A DNA stretch of 64,000 nt from Chloroflexota bacterium (GTDB lineage: Bacteria; Chloroflexota; Anaerolineae; Anaerolineales; Villigracilaceae), in contig JACRLB010000018.1 of the NCBI GenBank assembly GCA_016235445.1, positions 1 through 64,000 on the forward strand, written 5' to 3'. The number at the start of each line of letters is the position of its first letter. The first letter of the stretch is position 1. The notes beneath the pieces were generated by a model. The model made no database searches, had not been told where the DNA came from, and was given only the letters and a program-made list of their open reading frames with translations. This document shows, one piece after another, positions 14,548 to 23,621 of the stretch. The position numbers and the translations under genes are program-made.

Positions 14548-15957
14548 ATGACTGCTTTTACAAGGCTCAGTCTTACCCGTCAGTTTATGCTGGCGAGTTT
14601 TATCATTCTTTTCAGCGGCATGTTCATTATTGGCGCCTGGATGGCGCGGCAGATCGAAACGGGGGTTGTCAACCGCACCGGGGCAGTGACCGCTTTGTAT
14701 GTGGATAGTTTTATCGCTCCCCACCTGCAAATTCTGCGAGACGCCGATCATCTTGACGCCGAAAACATTGCATTCCTGGAATCCCTGCTTATGAATACGC
14801 CCCTCGGACAGGAAATCGTCGCCTTCAAAGTCTGGGGACCGGATGGCCGCATCCTGTACAGCACGAATTCCGCGCTGATCGGGCGGGTGTTCCCCATTCG
14901 TGATCAATTTCAACTTGCGTTTGCGGGCGAAATCCATACCGAGATCAGCGAACTCGATGCCACGGAAAACGAATATGAAAATGGAATCTGGTCGCAGTTG
15001 ATCGAAACGTACGCGCCTGTTCGGTTGCAGGGAACGAATGAGATTATCGCGATCTCCGAGTTCTACCAAAAGACCGATAAATTGGATGAGGCGGTATGGG
15101 CGGCTCAATTTGGCGGATGGTTGATCGTAGGCGCGGCCACCCTGACCATGTATTTTCTTCTCGCGGGGCTGGTGGAGCGCGCCAGCAATACGATCCTTGC
15201 CCAGCAAAAAGAATTACAGGAAAAAGTGACCCAGTTAACCGGGCTTTTGACTCAGAATGAATTACTCCACAACCGCGTAACCCGCGCCGCTTCCCGCACT
15301 ACTGCGCTAAACGAACGATTTTTACTCCGCATTGCCTCAGACATGCACGACGGCCCCGGCCAGAATTTAAGTTTCGCGCTTCTGCGCATCGAGGAACTCG
15401 CTGAGGCTTGTTCAGCCTGCAAAGTGATTGGCATCCGCAAGGGTAAAGCGAACAATGACTTTAATACCATCCAAGCCTCCCTTCGCTCCGCGATGGCGGA
15501 AATGCGCTCGGTACTATCGGGTTTACGCCTCCCTGATATTGCCCCTCTTTCTCTTCGAGAAACAGTTGAGCGCGCAGTGCGTAATTACGAGCAGAAAACC
15601 GGTCATGCGGTGAACCTGATGATCCATTACGATTCTGCTAAAGCCCCCCTCTCCGTCAAAATCACATTGTATCGAATCCTGCAAGAGTCGCTCGCCAACG
15701 GATTCAAACATGCGCCTGAAGCGAGCCAGCAGGTAAAAATTACCGGGGCAGAAGATTATTTACTGGCCGAGATCTCAGATGATGGACCGGGCTTCATTCA
15801 AAGCGCAAGCTTCGCCGAAGGGCATTTCGGGCTGGTCGGTATGCGCGAACGGATAGAAATTCTCGGCGGGATATTTGAACTGAAAAGCTCGCCGAACCAT
15901 GGAACATTAATCCGAGCCCAACTGCCGATGAATTTATTGGAGGCGGATGATGTCTGA
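14548..15957 (+). CDS. NarL-type sensor histidine kinase
   Basis: The 469-residue kinase has a transmembrane helix at about 12-32, an extracellular sensor segment (about 33-190), a second helix (about 192-212), a coiled linker and a HisKA_3 dimerisation domain. The phospho-acceptor His is in ASDMHDGPGQNLSFALL, followed by the HATPase domain with SDDGPGF and GLVGMRERIEILGG. The sensor part has no heme or Cys motif; the signal is unknown. GGAGG precedes the ATG. It overlaps the regulator gene by 8-11 bases, so the two are translated together. Confidence 0.92.
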   Translation: MTAFTRLSLTRQFMLASFIILFSGMFIIGAWMARQIETGVVNRTGAVTALYVDSFIAPHLQILRDADHLDAENIAFLESLLMNTPLGQEIVAFKVWGPDGRILYSTNSALIGRVFPIRDQFQLAFAGEIHTEISELDATENEYENGIWSQLIETYAPVRLQGTNEIIAISEFYQKTDKLDEAVWAAQFGGWLIVGAATLTMYFLLAGLVERASNTILAQQKELQEKVTQLTGLLTQNELLHNRVTRAASRTTALNERFLLRIASDMHDGPGQNLSFALLRIEELAEACSACKVIGIRKGKANNDFNTIQASLRSAMAEMRSVLSGLRLPDIAPLSLRETVERAVRNYEQKTGHAVNLMIHYDSAKAPLSVKITLYRILQESLANGFKHAPEASQQVKITGAEDYLLAEISDDGPGFIQSASFAEGHFGLVGMRERIEILGGIFELKSSPNHGTLIRAQLPMNLLEADDV

Positions 15958-16582
15958 TCCAATTCGTGTTCTAATCGCTGACGATCACCCGCTCTTCCGC
16001 GAGGGAGTCGCCCACTCACTTTCAGGAAAAGCAAACATCACCGTCATCGGACAGGCTGAAACTGCCGAGCAAGCCCTGCGCCTCGCGCGTGAACTTCTGC
16101 CGGACATAGTCTTATTGGATATTGCCATTCCCGAAAAGGGAGGGCTGGCAATCGCCAGAGAGATTGCCACAGCCTGTCCGGTAACAAAAATCGTGATGCT
16201 CACAGTATCCGAACACGAGGATGATCTCCTGGCGGCATTCAAAGCTGGGGCAAAAGGATATGTGCTAAAAGGAGTCTCTGCGCGGGAACTTGCGGCCATC
16301 CTCCGCGCTGTGGCAGATGGCGAAGTGTATGTAACCCCTGCTTTGGCGGCCGGGGTTTTGGTTGAAATGACCCGCGGCAAACCTCATGACCCATTGATGG
16401 AACTCACCGAACGCGAACAGGAAATCCTGCAATTTGTTGCGCAAGGTCTTACCAACCGCCAGATTGGCGAACGCCTGCACCTCTCTGAAAAAACCATCAA
16501 ACATTACATAACCAATATATTAGACAAACTACATGTCCGCAGCAGGCTGGATGCGGCAGTGCTCATCGCGCGGCGCGGTTGA
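15950..16582 (+). CDS. NarL/FixJ-family response regulator
   Basis: A receiver domain (acidic pair in LIADDHP, phospho-acceptor Asp in IVLLDIAIPEKGG, Lys in GYVLKG) is joined to a LuxR-type HTH (LTEREQEILQFVAQGLTNRQI ... SEKTIKHYITNI). Two adjacent ATGs exist at 15947 and 15950; GGAGG at 15939-15943 is best spaced for the second. The gene overlaps its kinase. Its likely targets are the divergent cytochrome lipoprotein gene or its own operon. The transcript probably ends at the hairpin 16669-16729. Confidence 0.92.
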   Translation: MSDPIRVLIADDHPLFREGVAHSLSGKANITVIGQAETAEQALRLARELLPDIVLLDIAIPEKGGLAIAREIATACPVTKIVMLTVSEHEDDLLAAFKAGAKGYVLKGVSARELAAILRAVADGEVYVTPALAAGVLVEMTRGKPHDPLMELTEREQEILQFVAQGLTNRQIGERLHLSEKTIKHYITNILDKLHVRSRLDAAVLIARRG

Positions 16583-16668
16583 CAGACTCATCCCCGCCAT
16601 TTGAAAACTCTGGTAATCCATTCTCGGTTGTGATATTCTAGCTTCATTGCATAAAGTCATACAGGCAC

Positions 16669-16729
16669 CGTCCCGAAGGTTTATTTCGAGTAATTTGGGC
16701 GACTGACAGCAACCTTCGGGACGTTTTTT
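16669..16729 (+). terminator. Rho-independent terminator after the two-component pair
   Basis: CGTCCCGAAGGTT (16669-16681) and its exact complement (16711-16723) flank a 29-nt loop and are followed by six T residues. The arms belong to the same family as the hairpin at 12806-12867. Confidence 0.8.
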
Positions 16730-16763
16730 CTAATTACCGATAAAGTCTATTATTTACTGGAGA

Positions 16764-19724
16764 GTGGTGGCAGAACTAAAAATTCATCTCCTTGGCGGTC
16801 TGCAAATCTCGCGCGCCGACCAGGCCATCACCGATTTCATCTCCAACAAGGTTCCCGCCCTGCTGGCGTATCTCGCCGTCACGCGCCGCGCTCATTCGCG
16901 CGACAAACTGGCGGCATTGCTGTGGGGTGAGATGACCGACGCCGACGCGAAAAATAATTTACGGCAAGCCCTCACCAACCTCCGCAAAAATTTTGACAAC
17001 GAACTGACCATCACCCGCGACTCGATTGAATTTTCTGGGGACTGCGACCTCGACTCGACTCACTTCGACTCCGCCCTCCGTTCCGCTTCTTCTCTTAACC
17101 CCGAGCCTGCCTCCGTTATCCTGACAGATTCCCTAGCCCTCTACCGCGGCGACTTCCTCGAAGGCTTCCACGTCCGCGACGCGCCAGACTTTGAAGATTG
17201 GGCGCTCGCCGAACGCGCCCGCCTGCGCGAACTCGCGTTGCAAGCCCTCCACACGCTGACACAATTTCACGCCTCACGCGGACACTTCCCCGAAGCCATG
17301 ACTCACGCCTCGCGCCTGCTGGCTTTCGACCCCTGGCGCGAAGAAGCGCATCGTCAACTCATGCTGTTGCAAGCGCGGACGGGTCAACTCAGCGCGGCGT
17401 TATCCCAATATGAAACCTGCAAGAAAATTCTGGAGAAAGAACTCGGCGTCCAGCCTTCGCTGGAGACGACCGCGCTTTATGAAAGAATTCGCGCCGCGCG
17501 GCAAACGACGCGGCACAATCTCCCCGCTTCATCCACGGAATTTGTCGGGCGCAAAAAGGAGCTGGAACAACTCCGCGAACGATTGGCAAACCCTGCCTGC
17601 CGCCTCATCACGCTGACAGGATTGGGCGGCGCGGGCAAAACCCGTCTCGCGCAGGAGACGGCGCGGACGTGCGCGGACATGTTCATCAACGGCGCGTGGA
17701 TGATTCCGCTGGCGGCGGCGGACTCGCAGGGATTGATCCCCGCCATCGGAAACGTCTTCGATTTCCCGTTCACCAAAGGCGACGCGAAGAAGCAACTGCT
17801 GAATTACCTTCGCCAAAAAGAACTTTTGCTGGTGATGGACAACTTCGAGCATTTGATCGAATCGTCCGCGCTGGTGACGGAGATTCTGCAAGCCGCGCCC
17901 GAAGTGAAGATACTCGTCACATCGCGCGAATGGCTGGACGTGGACGGCGAGTGGATTGTGGAACTCTCAGGGTTGGAAACAGGCTCATCGAGCGCCGACC
18001 AGCTTTTCGTCCAGAGTGCGAAGCGTGCGCGGGCGGAGATTCAAGTCACAGAGCAGGACAGAGTCGCAGTGTCCGAAATCTGCCGCTTGGTCGGAGGTCT
18101 CCCACTGGGAATTGAAATTGCCGCGGCGTGGACGCGTTCGATGGATTGCGAATCCATCAAAGATGAAATTCAAAAAAGTTTGGATTTTCTGGCGTCGACG
18201 CGGCGCGATGTGCCTGAACGGCAACGAAGTTTGAGAGCCGTATTTGAATCGTCGTGGACGAAATTGAATGAGGTGGAGCAAAAAACGTTCGCGGCGCTTT
18301 CAGTGTTTCGCGGCGGATTCACGCGCGAGGCGGCGGAGCAGGTGGCGGGGAATTTCTTTACGCTCGTGGATAAATCGCTGGTGCAAAAAAACGGCGAGCG
18401 ATTCGAGTTGCACGAAGTGACGCGGCAATTTGCAGAGGAAAATTTGCGCGCAAAGAAAAAGGCGCGCGACGCGCACGCGGCGTATTTTGCAAAATGGGCA
18501 GGCGAGCGCGCGCAATGGAACGAGCGCGCGTCGTTCGCGGTGATGACGCGCGAATTTGAAAACGCGCGCGCCGCGTGGATGTGGGCGAGCGAACAAAAAG
18601 ACGGGGCTTCACTTTCGGGGCTGGTTCATTTTACAAAAAGGTATCTCGACATTCAGGGACGTTATCGCGAAGGCTTTGATTTAATGGAGCGCACGTTGAA
18701 ACAATTTGACGCGCCCAATAACGCGGATGACCTGTCACTCGATGAGCGCGGTCAATTGATTGCAAAACTGCTGACGTACAGGGCGTTGTATCTGGGCGAC
18801 ATGGGAAAGCCCGACGAAACATTGCCGACGCTAGTGACCTGCCTTGCGTATTTCAAACGCGCAGGGGATCAGGCGCAAATCATGACCTGCCTGAACGCGC
18901 TGGGAATCGCCTATCGTTTTGTGGGTCAGGAAGAGAAAGGCGCCGAATATTTTCGCAGTCAATTGAAGATTGCGCGTGAATTGAAAAACCGCCATGAAGA
19001 AGCCACCGCATTAAACAACCTTTGCACTGCCATGAACGTGATGGAAAATTTCGAGGAAGCCGAACGGTTGTTACACGAGTGCCTTGTCATCAGGCGCGAA
19101 TTGAACGATGAAGCGGGAATATCCTCTACGCTGATCAACCTGGGTGTGGCGTTGTTCAACCAGGGACGGGATGAGGAAGTCAAGCCATTGCTTTATGAAG
19201 CGATCGAAATCTCGCGCCGCATCAATCAGCCGCGCAATCTGGCGGGGGCGCTCGGCAACCTTGGCGGGATATTCAAGAGAGAGGGGCAATACGAGGAAGC
19301 GTTAAAATTATTCATGCAGGGGTTGGAAACCCATCGCAACACGGGCTATCCGTATGGAATTGCAATCGCGCTGGATAATGTCGGCACGGCGCATTACTGC
19401 CTGGGCAACGAACGGGAAGCGCTGTATTACCTGCGGCAGTCCATCCGCGAGGCGCGCGGCATCAAAGCGGATTTCATCGCGCTGGATGCTTTAGTTTGGG
19501 TGGCGGGAATCCACGCGCGGCGCGGGGAGTTGGAGAGAGCGTTTGAGTTGTTCGGGTTGATCCGCCATCATGCGAAGACTGACCCAGAGACGATTCAGAG
19601 TTTGGATGGGGTGGTGGCGGAGTTCGTGGAGGGGATGGATAAGTCGCAAGTCCGCGCGGCGGCGGAGGAGAGGGGGAAGGCGATGGAGTTGGGGACGGTG
19701 ATGGAGGAAGTACTGAAAACATAA
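16764..19724 (+). CDS. BTAD / NB-ARC / TPR transcriptional regulator
   Basis: The 986-residue STAND-type regulator has an OmpR-like winged helix (about 5-95), a bacterial transcriptional activator domain (about 100-245), an NB-ARC ATPase (Walker A GLGGAGKTRLAQ, Walker B LLLVMDNFEHL, ILVTSREW, then GGLPLGIEIA) and about ten TPR repeats (600-960). Such proteins switch on ligand or protein binding and ATP exchange and activate nearby or distant genes. The start is GTG at 16764 or GTG at 16767; GGAGAG overlaps the first, so the second is possible. It is monocistronic, boxed in by strong terminators on both sides. The target is unknown. Confidence 0.9.
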   Translation: MVAELKIHLLGGLQISRADQAITDFISNKVPALLAYLAVTRRAHSRDKLAALLWGEMTDADAKNNLRQALTNLRKNFDNELTITRDSIEFSGDCDLDSTHFDSALRSASSLNPEPASVILTDSLALYRGDFLEGFHVRDAPDFEDWALAERARLRELALQALHTLTQFHASRGHFPEAMTHASRLLAFDPWREEAHRQLMLLQARTGQLSAALSQYETCKKILEKELGVQPSLETTALYERIRAARQTTRHNLPASSTEFVGRKKELEQLRERLANPACRLITLTGLGGAGKTRLAQETARTCADMFINGAWMIPLAAADSQGLIPAIGNVFDFPFTKGDAKKQLLNYLRQKELLLVMDNFEHLIESSALVTEILQAAPEVKILVTSREWLDVDGEWIVELSGLETGSSSADQLFVQSAKRARAEIQVTEQDRVAVSEICRLVGGLPLGIEIAAAWTRSMDCESIKDEIQKSLDFLASTRRDVPERQRSLRAVFESSWTKLNEVEQKTFAALSVFRGGFTREAAEQVAGNFFTLVDKSLVQKNGERFELHEVTRQFAEENLRAKKKARDAHAAYFAKWAGERAQWNERASFAVMTREFENARAAWMWASEQKDGASLSGLVHFTKRYLDIQGRYREGFDLMERTLKQFDAPNNADDLSLDERGQLIAKLLTYRALYLGDMGKPDETLPTLVTCLAYFKRAGDQAQIMTCLNALGIAYRFVGQEEKGAEYFRSQLKIARELKNRHEEATALNNLCTAMNVMENFEEAERLLHECLVIRRELNDEAGISSTLINLGVALFNQGRDEEVKPLLYEAIEISRRINQPRNLAGALGNLGGIFKREGQYEEALKLFMQGLETHRNTGYPYGIAIALDNVGTAHYCLGNEREALYYLRQSIREARGIKADFIALDALVWVAGIHARRGELERAFELFGLIRHHAKTDPETIQSLDGVVAEFVEGMDKSQVRAAAEERGKAMELGTVMEEVLKT

Positions 19725-19757
19725 AACTCCCGAAGTCTTTTCGACTTCGGGAGTTTT
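19723..19757. terminator. Shared terminator between convergent genes
   Basis: A 15-bp perfect stem beginning AAAACTCCCGAAG with a 5-nt loop lies between the stops of the BTAD regulator and the citrate synthase gene, with T-runs on both strands. Confidence 0.9.
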
Positions 19758-19770
19758 ATGTTTTCGTTTA

Positions 19771-21093
19771 TTACACGGGCTGGGCTTCCGCTTTCGCCAC
19801 GATGTCTTCCAACATCTTCGTCGTCAAAGACTTGGGGCGTTCGATGGGCTGTCCGAGCGCGCGCGCCCAAACAAAGTTGGCCGTCACGCCGAGGGCGCGG
19901 CCTACGCCGAAAAGCACGGTGTAGAAATCGAATTCGCGCACGCCATAGTAATGTTGCAGTGTGCCGCTGATGGCATCCACATTTGGCGCAGGGTTCTTGG
20001 CTTTGCCCTGCTCTTTGAGGACAGACGGCACCACATCGAAGACCATATCTGCCAGGCGGACGAGTTCATCTTCGGGGAAGTTCTTCTTGGCAAAGTCCAT
20101 CTGCGCGGTGAAGCGCGGATCGGGCACGCGCAGGACGGCATGTCCGTAGCCAGGGATGACCTTGCCGCCGTTGAGAGTATCCCATGCAAATTTATACAAG
20201 TCATCGCGTGAAGGCACGCCGTTGAAACGCTGGTGTACTTCCAACAGCCAGCCGAGGCATTCCTGGTTTGCCAATCCATGCAATGGACCGGCAAGGCCGC
20301 TCAGGCCGGCTGAATAGGCGAAGTAAATGTCCGAGAGCGAGGAGCCAACCAAATGGGTGGCATGAGCCGAAACGTTGCCAGATTCATGATCGGAATGCAG
20401 GATGAAGTACAGGCGGGATAATTCCGCATATCCTTTTTTATCGGGCACTTTCATCATGCGCGCAAAATTTGCGCCGTAATCCAGTTTGGGGTTGTATTTG
20501 GGATTCTTCTTTTCGCCGAAATATTTGTAGCGATAGATGAATGCGGCGATCACGGGTATTTTCGCGGTCAGGTTGAGGCTGTCTTCGAGGGCAGGCTCCC
20601 AATATTCATCCTTCTTCATGCCTTCCTTATACTTGCTCGCAAAAGCGGATGTGCGCTCGAGAGACATCACCGCCAGCGTGAGAAGGATCATCGGATGGGT
20701 GTCTTTCGGCATGGTCTTCAACAACTTGTAGACATAGTCAGGAATATCGGCGCGTTTGGCCCACTCGGATTCCACTTCCATGGCCTGTTCACGGGTCGGC
20801 ACTTCGCCAACCATCAACAGGTAGTACAGGCCGCCCACCAGGGGCATTTTGCCGCCGCGCGCTTTGGGCAGGGCGTTCAACAATTCAGGGATGGACAAAC
20901 CGCGGAAGCGAATGCCTTCGGCGGGGTCCACGAACGAGACATCCGAAAGCAGGGATTTGATATCGCGCATTCCGCCGACGATCTGGCCGACGGTGACATG
21001 GTCCACTTTTACTTCGGCATGTTCCTTCGCAAGGGACTTGATTCGTTCGCGCCACGCGGGCAGTTGAGCTGAGATTTTTTCATGTAAGATCAT
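19771..21093 (-). CDS. gltA: Citrate synthase, mitochondrial-type
   Basis: The enzyme condenses acetyl-CoA and oxaloacetate to citrate. The 440-residue length and motifs match the eukaryotic (mitochondrial) branch rather than the common bacterial types: HSDHESGNVSAHATHLVGSS carries one catalytic His, GLAGPLHGLANQECL another, and the catalytic Asp lies in the YGVREFDFYT region. It follows mdh on the same strand with a 143-nt repeat-filled gap, so an mdh-gltA transcript joining two consecutive TCA-cycle steps is likely. Confidence 0.95.
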   Translation of the reverse strand: MILHEKISAQLPAWRERIKSLAKEHAEVKVDHVTVGQIVGGMRDIKSLLSDVSFVDPAEGIRFRGLSIPELLNALPKARGGKMPLVGGLYYLLMVGEVPTREQAMEVESEWAKRADIPDYVYKLLKTMPKDTHPMILLTLAVMSLERTSAFASKYKEGMKKDEYWEPALEDSLNLTAKIPVIAAFIYRYKYFGEKKNPKYNPKLDYGANFARMMKVPDKKGYAELSRLYFILHSDHESGNVSAHATHLVGSSLSDIYFAYSAGLSGLAGPLHGLANQECLGWLLEVHQRFNGVPSRDDLYKFAWDTLNGGKVIPGYGHAVLRVPDPRFTAQMDFAKKNFPEDELVRLADMVFDVVPSVLKEQGKAKNPAPNVDAISGTLQHYYGVREFDFYTVLFGVGRALGVTANFVWARALGQPIERPKSLTTKMLEDIVAKAEAQPV

Positions 21094-21117
21094 TGTGATA
21101 TTCCTCGTTTACAAAGT

Positions 21118-21236
21118 GATGCAGGTATACAGGTATACAGGTATACAGGTATACAGGTACACAAGAATACAAGTACATATGTTTACGTGTTTACGTGTCT
21201 ACATGTTTCCGTGTCTACCTGTCTACATGTTTCCGT
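21118..21236. repeat. Tandem decamer repeat with an inverted second half
   Basis: Four-plus copies of the decamer CAGGTATACA (about 21122-21160) run into degenerate copies, then into units in the opposite sense (TTTACGTG, TCTACATG, TCTACCTG) up to the mdh stop. The halves can pair imperfectly as a long hairpin. The unit is itself near-palindromic (GTATAC). It fills the gap between mdh and gltA. Confidence 0.85.
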
Positions 21237-22172
21237 TTACAACGTTACCAAACTCTTCAACGCTTCGTGAGTTTCCTTCACCGAAGCCGCAGATTTCTCG
21301 AACATGGCTTTTTCATCGGCATCGAATTTGTATTCGACGATTCTTTCCATGCCGCCCGCGCCGAGCATGACGGGCACGCCGAAGTACATGTCAGTCAGGC
21401 CGTACTCGCCGTTCATGTACGCCGCGCAAGGGACAATTAATTTCTTGTCCTTCAAAATCGCATCCGCCATTTGTACGCAAGCCATCGAAGGCGCGTAATA
21501 GGCGGAACCTGTCTTGAGCAAATTGACGATCTCACCGCCGCCCTTGCGTGTGCGGTTGACAATGGCTTCGAGCTTGTCGGCGGGCAAATATTCCTTCAAC
21601 GGAATACCAGCCACGTTGGAATGACGGGTCAACGGAACCATTTCATCGCCGTGGCCGCCCAGCACATAGCACTGGATATTTTCCACGCTCACGCCAGTTT
21701 CCATGGCAACGAAAGCGCGCATACGGGCTGAGTCTAAAATGCCAGCCTGCCCGATCACACGCTCACGCGGCAGGCCTGTCTTTTTCATGGTCAGGTAGGC
21801 CATCGTATCGAGCGGGTTGGTCAACACAATGTAAATTGCATCGGGTGAATATTTCAGGGTTTCGGTGGCGGCCTTGCCCACGATATCGGCATTGGTCTTG
21901 AGCAGGTCATCGCGGCTCATGCCGGGCTTGCGCGGCAGTCCTGCGGTGATAATGATAATGTCCGAGCCCTGGGTGGCGGCATAATCATTCGTACCGATAA
22001 TCTTTGAATCCTTGCCAATGATCGGCATGGCTTGCGCGAGGTCGAGGCTTTTGCCCTGCGGCATCCCTTCCACCACATCCAATAAAACGACATCGGCAAG
22101 TTCACGTTCGGCGATCCAGTGCGCGGCTGTGGAGCCTGTCATACCAGCGCCGATGATAGAGATTTTCTTCAT
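21237..22172 (-). CDS. mdh: Malate dehydrogenase
   Basis: The 311-residue NAD-dependent enzyme interconverts malate and oxaloacetate. It has the dinucleotide fold (IGAGMTGSTAAHW, Asp in VVLLDVVEGMPQ), the substrate Arg in LPRKPGMSRDD, TNPLD, and the catalytic His in VLGGHGDEMVPL. It belongs to the LDH-like MDH branch also found in Chloroflexus. A spaced upstream gap holds the promoter and the trxB terminator. gltA follows. Confidence 0.95.
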   Translation of the reverse strand: MKKISIIGAGMTGSTAAHWIAERELADVVLLDVVEGMPQGKSLDLAQAMPIIGKDSKIIGTNDYAATQGSDIIIITAGLPRKPGMSRDDLLKTNADIVGKAATETLKYSPDAIYIVLTNPLDTMAYLTMKKTGLPRERVIGQAGILDSARMRAFVAMETGVSVENIQCYVLGGHGDEMVPLTRHSNVAGIPLKEYLPADKLEAIVNRTRKGGGEIVNLLKTGSAYYAPSMACVQMADAILKDKKLIVPCAAYMNGEYGLTDMYFGVPVMLGAGGMERIVEYKFDADEKAMFEKSAASVKETHEALKSLVTL

Positions 22173-22277
22173 GGTTCCTCCAATGGTTTATTCGGCGTTG
22201 ACCGCCGTTATTTTTCACCAATTCTATCCGAAAGTAGTACAGCCCAAAAGTACAAAATGTCACATTTTTAGACACAC

Positions 22278-22308
22278 AAAAAGGACTCGGATGTTACGAG
22301 TCCTTTTT
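22278..22308. terminator. Terminator downstream of trxB
   Basis: AAAAAGGACTCG and its complement flank a 7-nt loop; T-runs exist on both strands. It lies between the end of trxB (22395) and the start of mdh (22172), so it isolates the two genes. Confidence 0.85.
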
Positions 22309-22394
22309 GGAGGAAACTGATTCGGTTGGATTCTGATTCTTGAACAGGATCAACTGTCGCTTAAGTGCGATGCGCGAACTTTGCCGCTTCATTC

Positions 22395-23336
22395 TTAACT
22401 GGGAACTGCTTCTGCTTCTTCGAGGAATCTCGTCGCCTGAATGGCGGCGGCGGCGCCCATGCCCGCGGATGTGATCACCTGCCTGAAATGCGGGTCGGCG
22501 ATCTCACCCGCCGCGTAGACGCCTTCGACGCTGGTTTCCATTTTGTCGTTGACGATGACGTAGCCGAGGTCGCTCATCTCGACCTGACCTTTGAAGATTT
22601 GTGAGTTTGGCGAGTGACCGATAAAGATGAACAAGCCATCGGTATCAAAGGTGGATTCTTCGCCCGTTTGAAGGTTCTTTAATTTCAAGGCGGTGAGCTT
22701 GTCTGTGCCGACAACTTCGGTGACGACGGTGTTCAAGATGAAATTCATCCTGGGGTGTTCTTTGGCGCGGTTCTGTAAAATTGCACCTGCGCGGAATTCT
22801 TCACGGCGATGAATGAGCGTGACGGAGGAAGCATAGCGGGTGATGAAAAGCGCCTCTTCGAATGCGCTGTCGCCGCCGCCCACCACGACGACTTTTTTAT
22901 CTTTGAAGAACCAGCCGTCACAAGTGGCGCAGTAGGAAACGCCGCGGCCTGTGAGTTCGACTTCGCCGGGGACTTCCAAATGAAGCGGGTTCGCGCCCGT
23001 GGTGAGGATGAGGGTTTCGGCTTTGTATTCGCCGCTGTCGGTCTTTACGGTGTATGGCCGCTGGGACAAATCCACTTCGTTCGCCAGATCAAATTCAACC
23101 TTCGCGCCGAAGTGCTCGGCCTGCTTTTGGAACAACTCACCCAACTGCGCCCCACCCACACCTTCGGGGAAGCCTGGGTAGTTTTCGATCAAGTGGGTCA
23201 ACGCGGCCTGGCCGCCCAATTGCATCCCCGTCAAAACAACGGGTTCGAGTTCTGCGCGCGCGGCGTACAAAGCCGCCGCCAGCCCCGCCGGTCCCGACCC
23301 CAAAATTAATACCTTTACATTTTTCTCGTTGGACAT
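22395..23336 (-). CDS. trxB: Thioredoxin reductase
   Basis: A flavoprotein that uses NADPH to reduce thioredoxin. FAD-binding GSGPAGLAAALYAARA at the N-terminus, redox pair in CATCDGWFF, the NADPH fold VVVVGGGDSAFEEALF with HRREEFRAG, and the C-terminal FAD motif VEGVYAAGEIADPHFRQV. I place the start at the ATG at 23336 (GGAAG 8 nt upstream); an ATG at 23357 has a poorly spaced site. It is a single gene here; no thioredoxin gene is adjacent. Confidence 0.93.
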   Translation of the reverse strand: MSNEKNVKVLILGSGPAGLAAALYAARAELEPVVLTGMQLGGQAALTHLIENYPGFPEGVGGAQLGELFQKQAEHFGAKVEFDLANEVDLSQRPYTVKTDSGEYKAETLILTTGANPLHLEVPGEVELTGRGVSYCATCDGWFFKDKKVVVVGGGDSAFEEALFITRYASSVTLIHRREEFRAGAILQNRAKEHPRMNFILNTVVTEVVGTDKLTALKLKNLQTGEESTFDTDGLFIFIGHSPNSQIFKGQVEMSDLGYVIVNDKMETSVEGVYAAGEIADPHFRQVITSAGMGAAAAIQATRFLEEAEAVPS

Positions 23337-23463
23337 GGATTCATCTTCCTTAGGCATTCCGCCTGTGATTTATTTTCAACTATAGTCAGGACGCTTCTTT
23401 GAGGCTTGTTATTACCGTTTCGCATTGTATCAGATGCTTACAGAGGTGAAAAGTTACAGGCTG

Positions 23464-23512
23464 GACGACGGACAACGGACGGTAGACTACGGTCTATTGT
23501 CCGCCGTCTGTC
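23464..23512. repeat. Inverted repeat upstream of trxB and of the oxidoreductase gene
   Basis: A stem of about 20 bp with mismatches (GACGGACAACGGACGGTAGAC against GTCTATTGTCCGCCGTCTGTC) and a TACG loop. It lies in the divergent gap between trxB and the gene at 23622. No T-run. Confidence 0.6.
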
Positions 23513-23537
23513 ACCCATTAACAATTCTCTAACAGTC

Positions 23538-23591
23538 TCCACAATCTCTGGCGGGATCGTCCATATTTCCTCCACAATTGAACAGTACATT
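23538..23591 (+). promoter_or_regulatory. Triple TCCACAAT operator and -10 box, site 1
   Basis: Three direct repeats, TCCACAAT at 23538, TCCATATT at 23560 and TCCACAAT at 23571 (steps of 22 and 11 bp), end 7 nt before TACATT (23586-23591), which lies where a -10 box belongs. The same arrangement with the same spacings precedes the gene at 24754. Eleven-bp direct repeats that replace the -35 fit OmpR/PhoB-type activators, and such a regulator is encoded at 25341. Confidence 0.8.
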
Positions 23592-23621
23592 TGAGTAAAC
23601 TTATTCGAGGAGAAAAAATCC

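Noticed and set aside
21118-21236. Decamer repeats as a CRISPR array
   Set aside because: Repeat unit is 10 bp with no spacers, and the second half is inverted.
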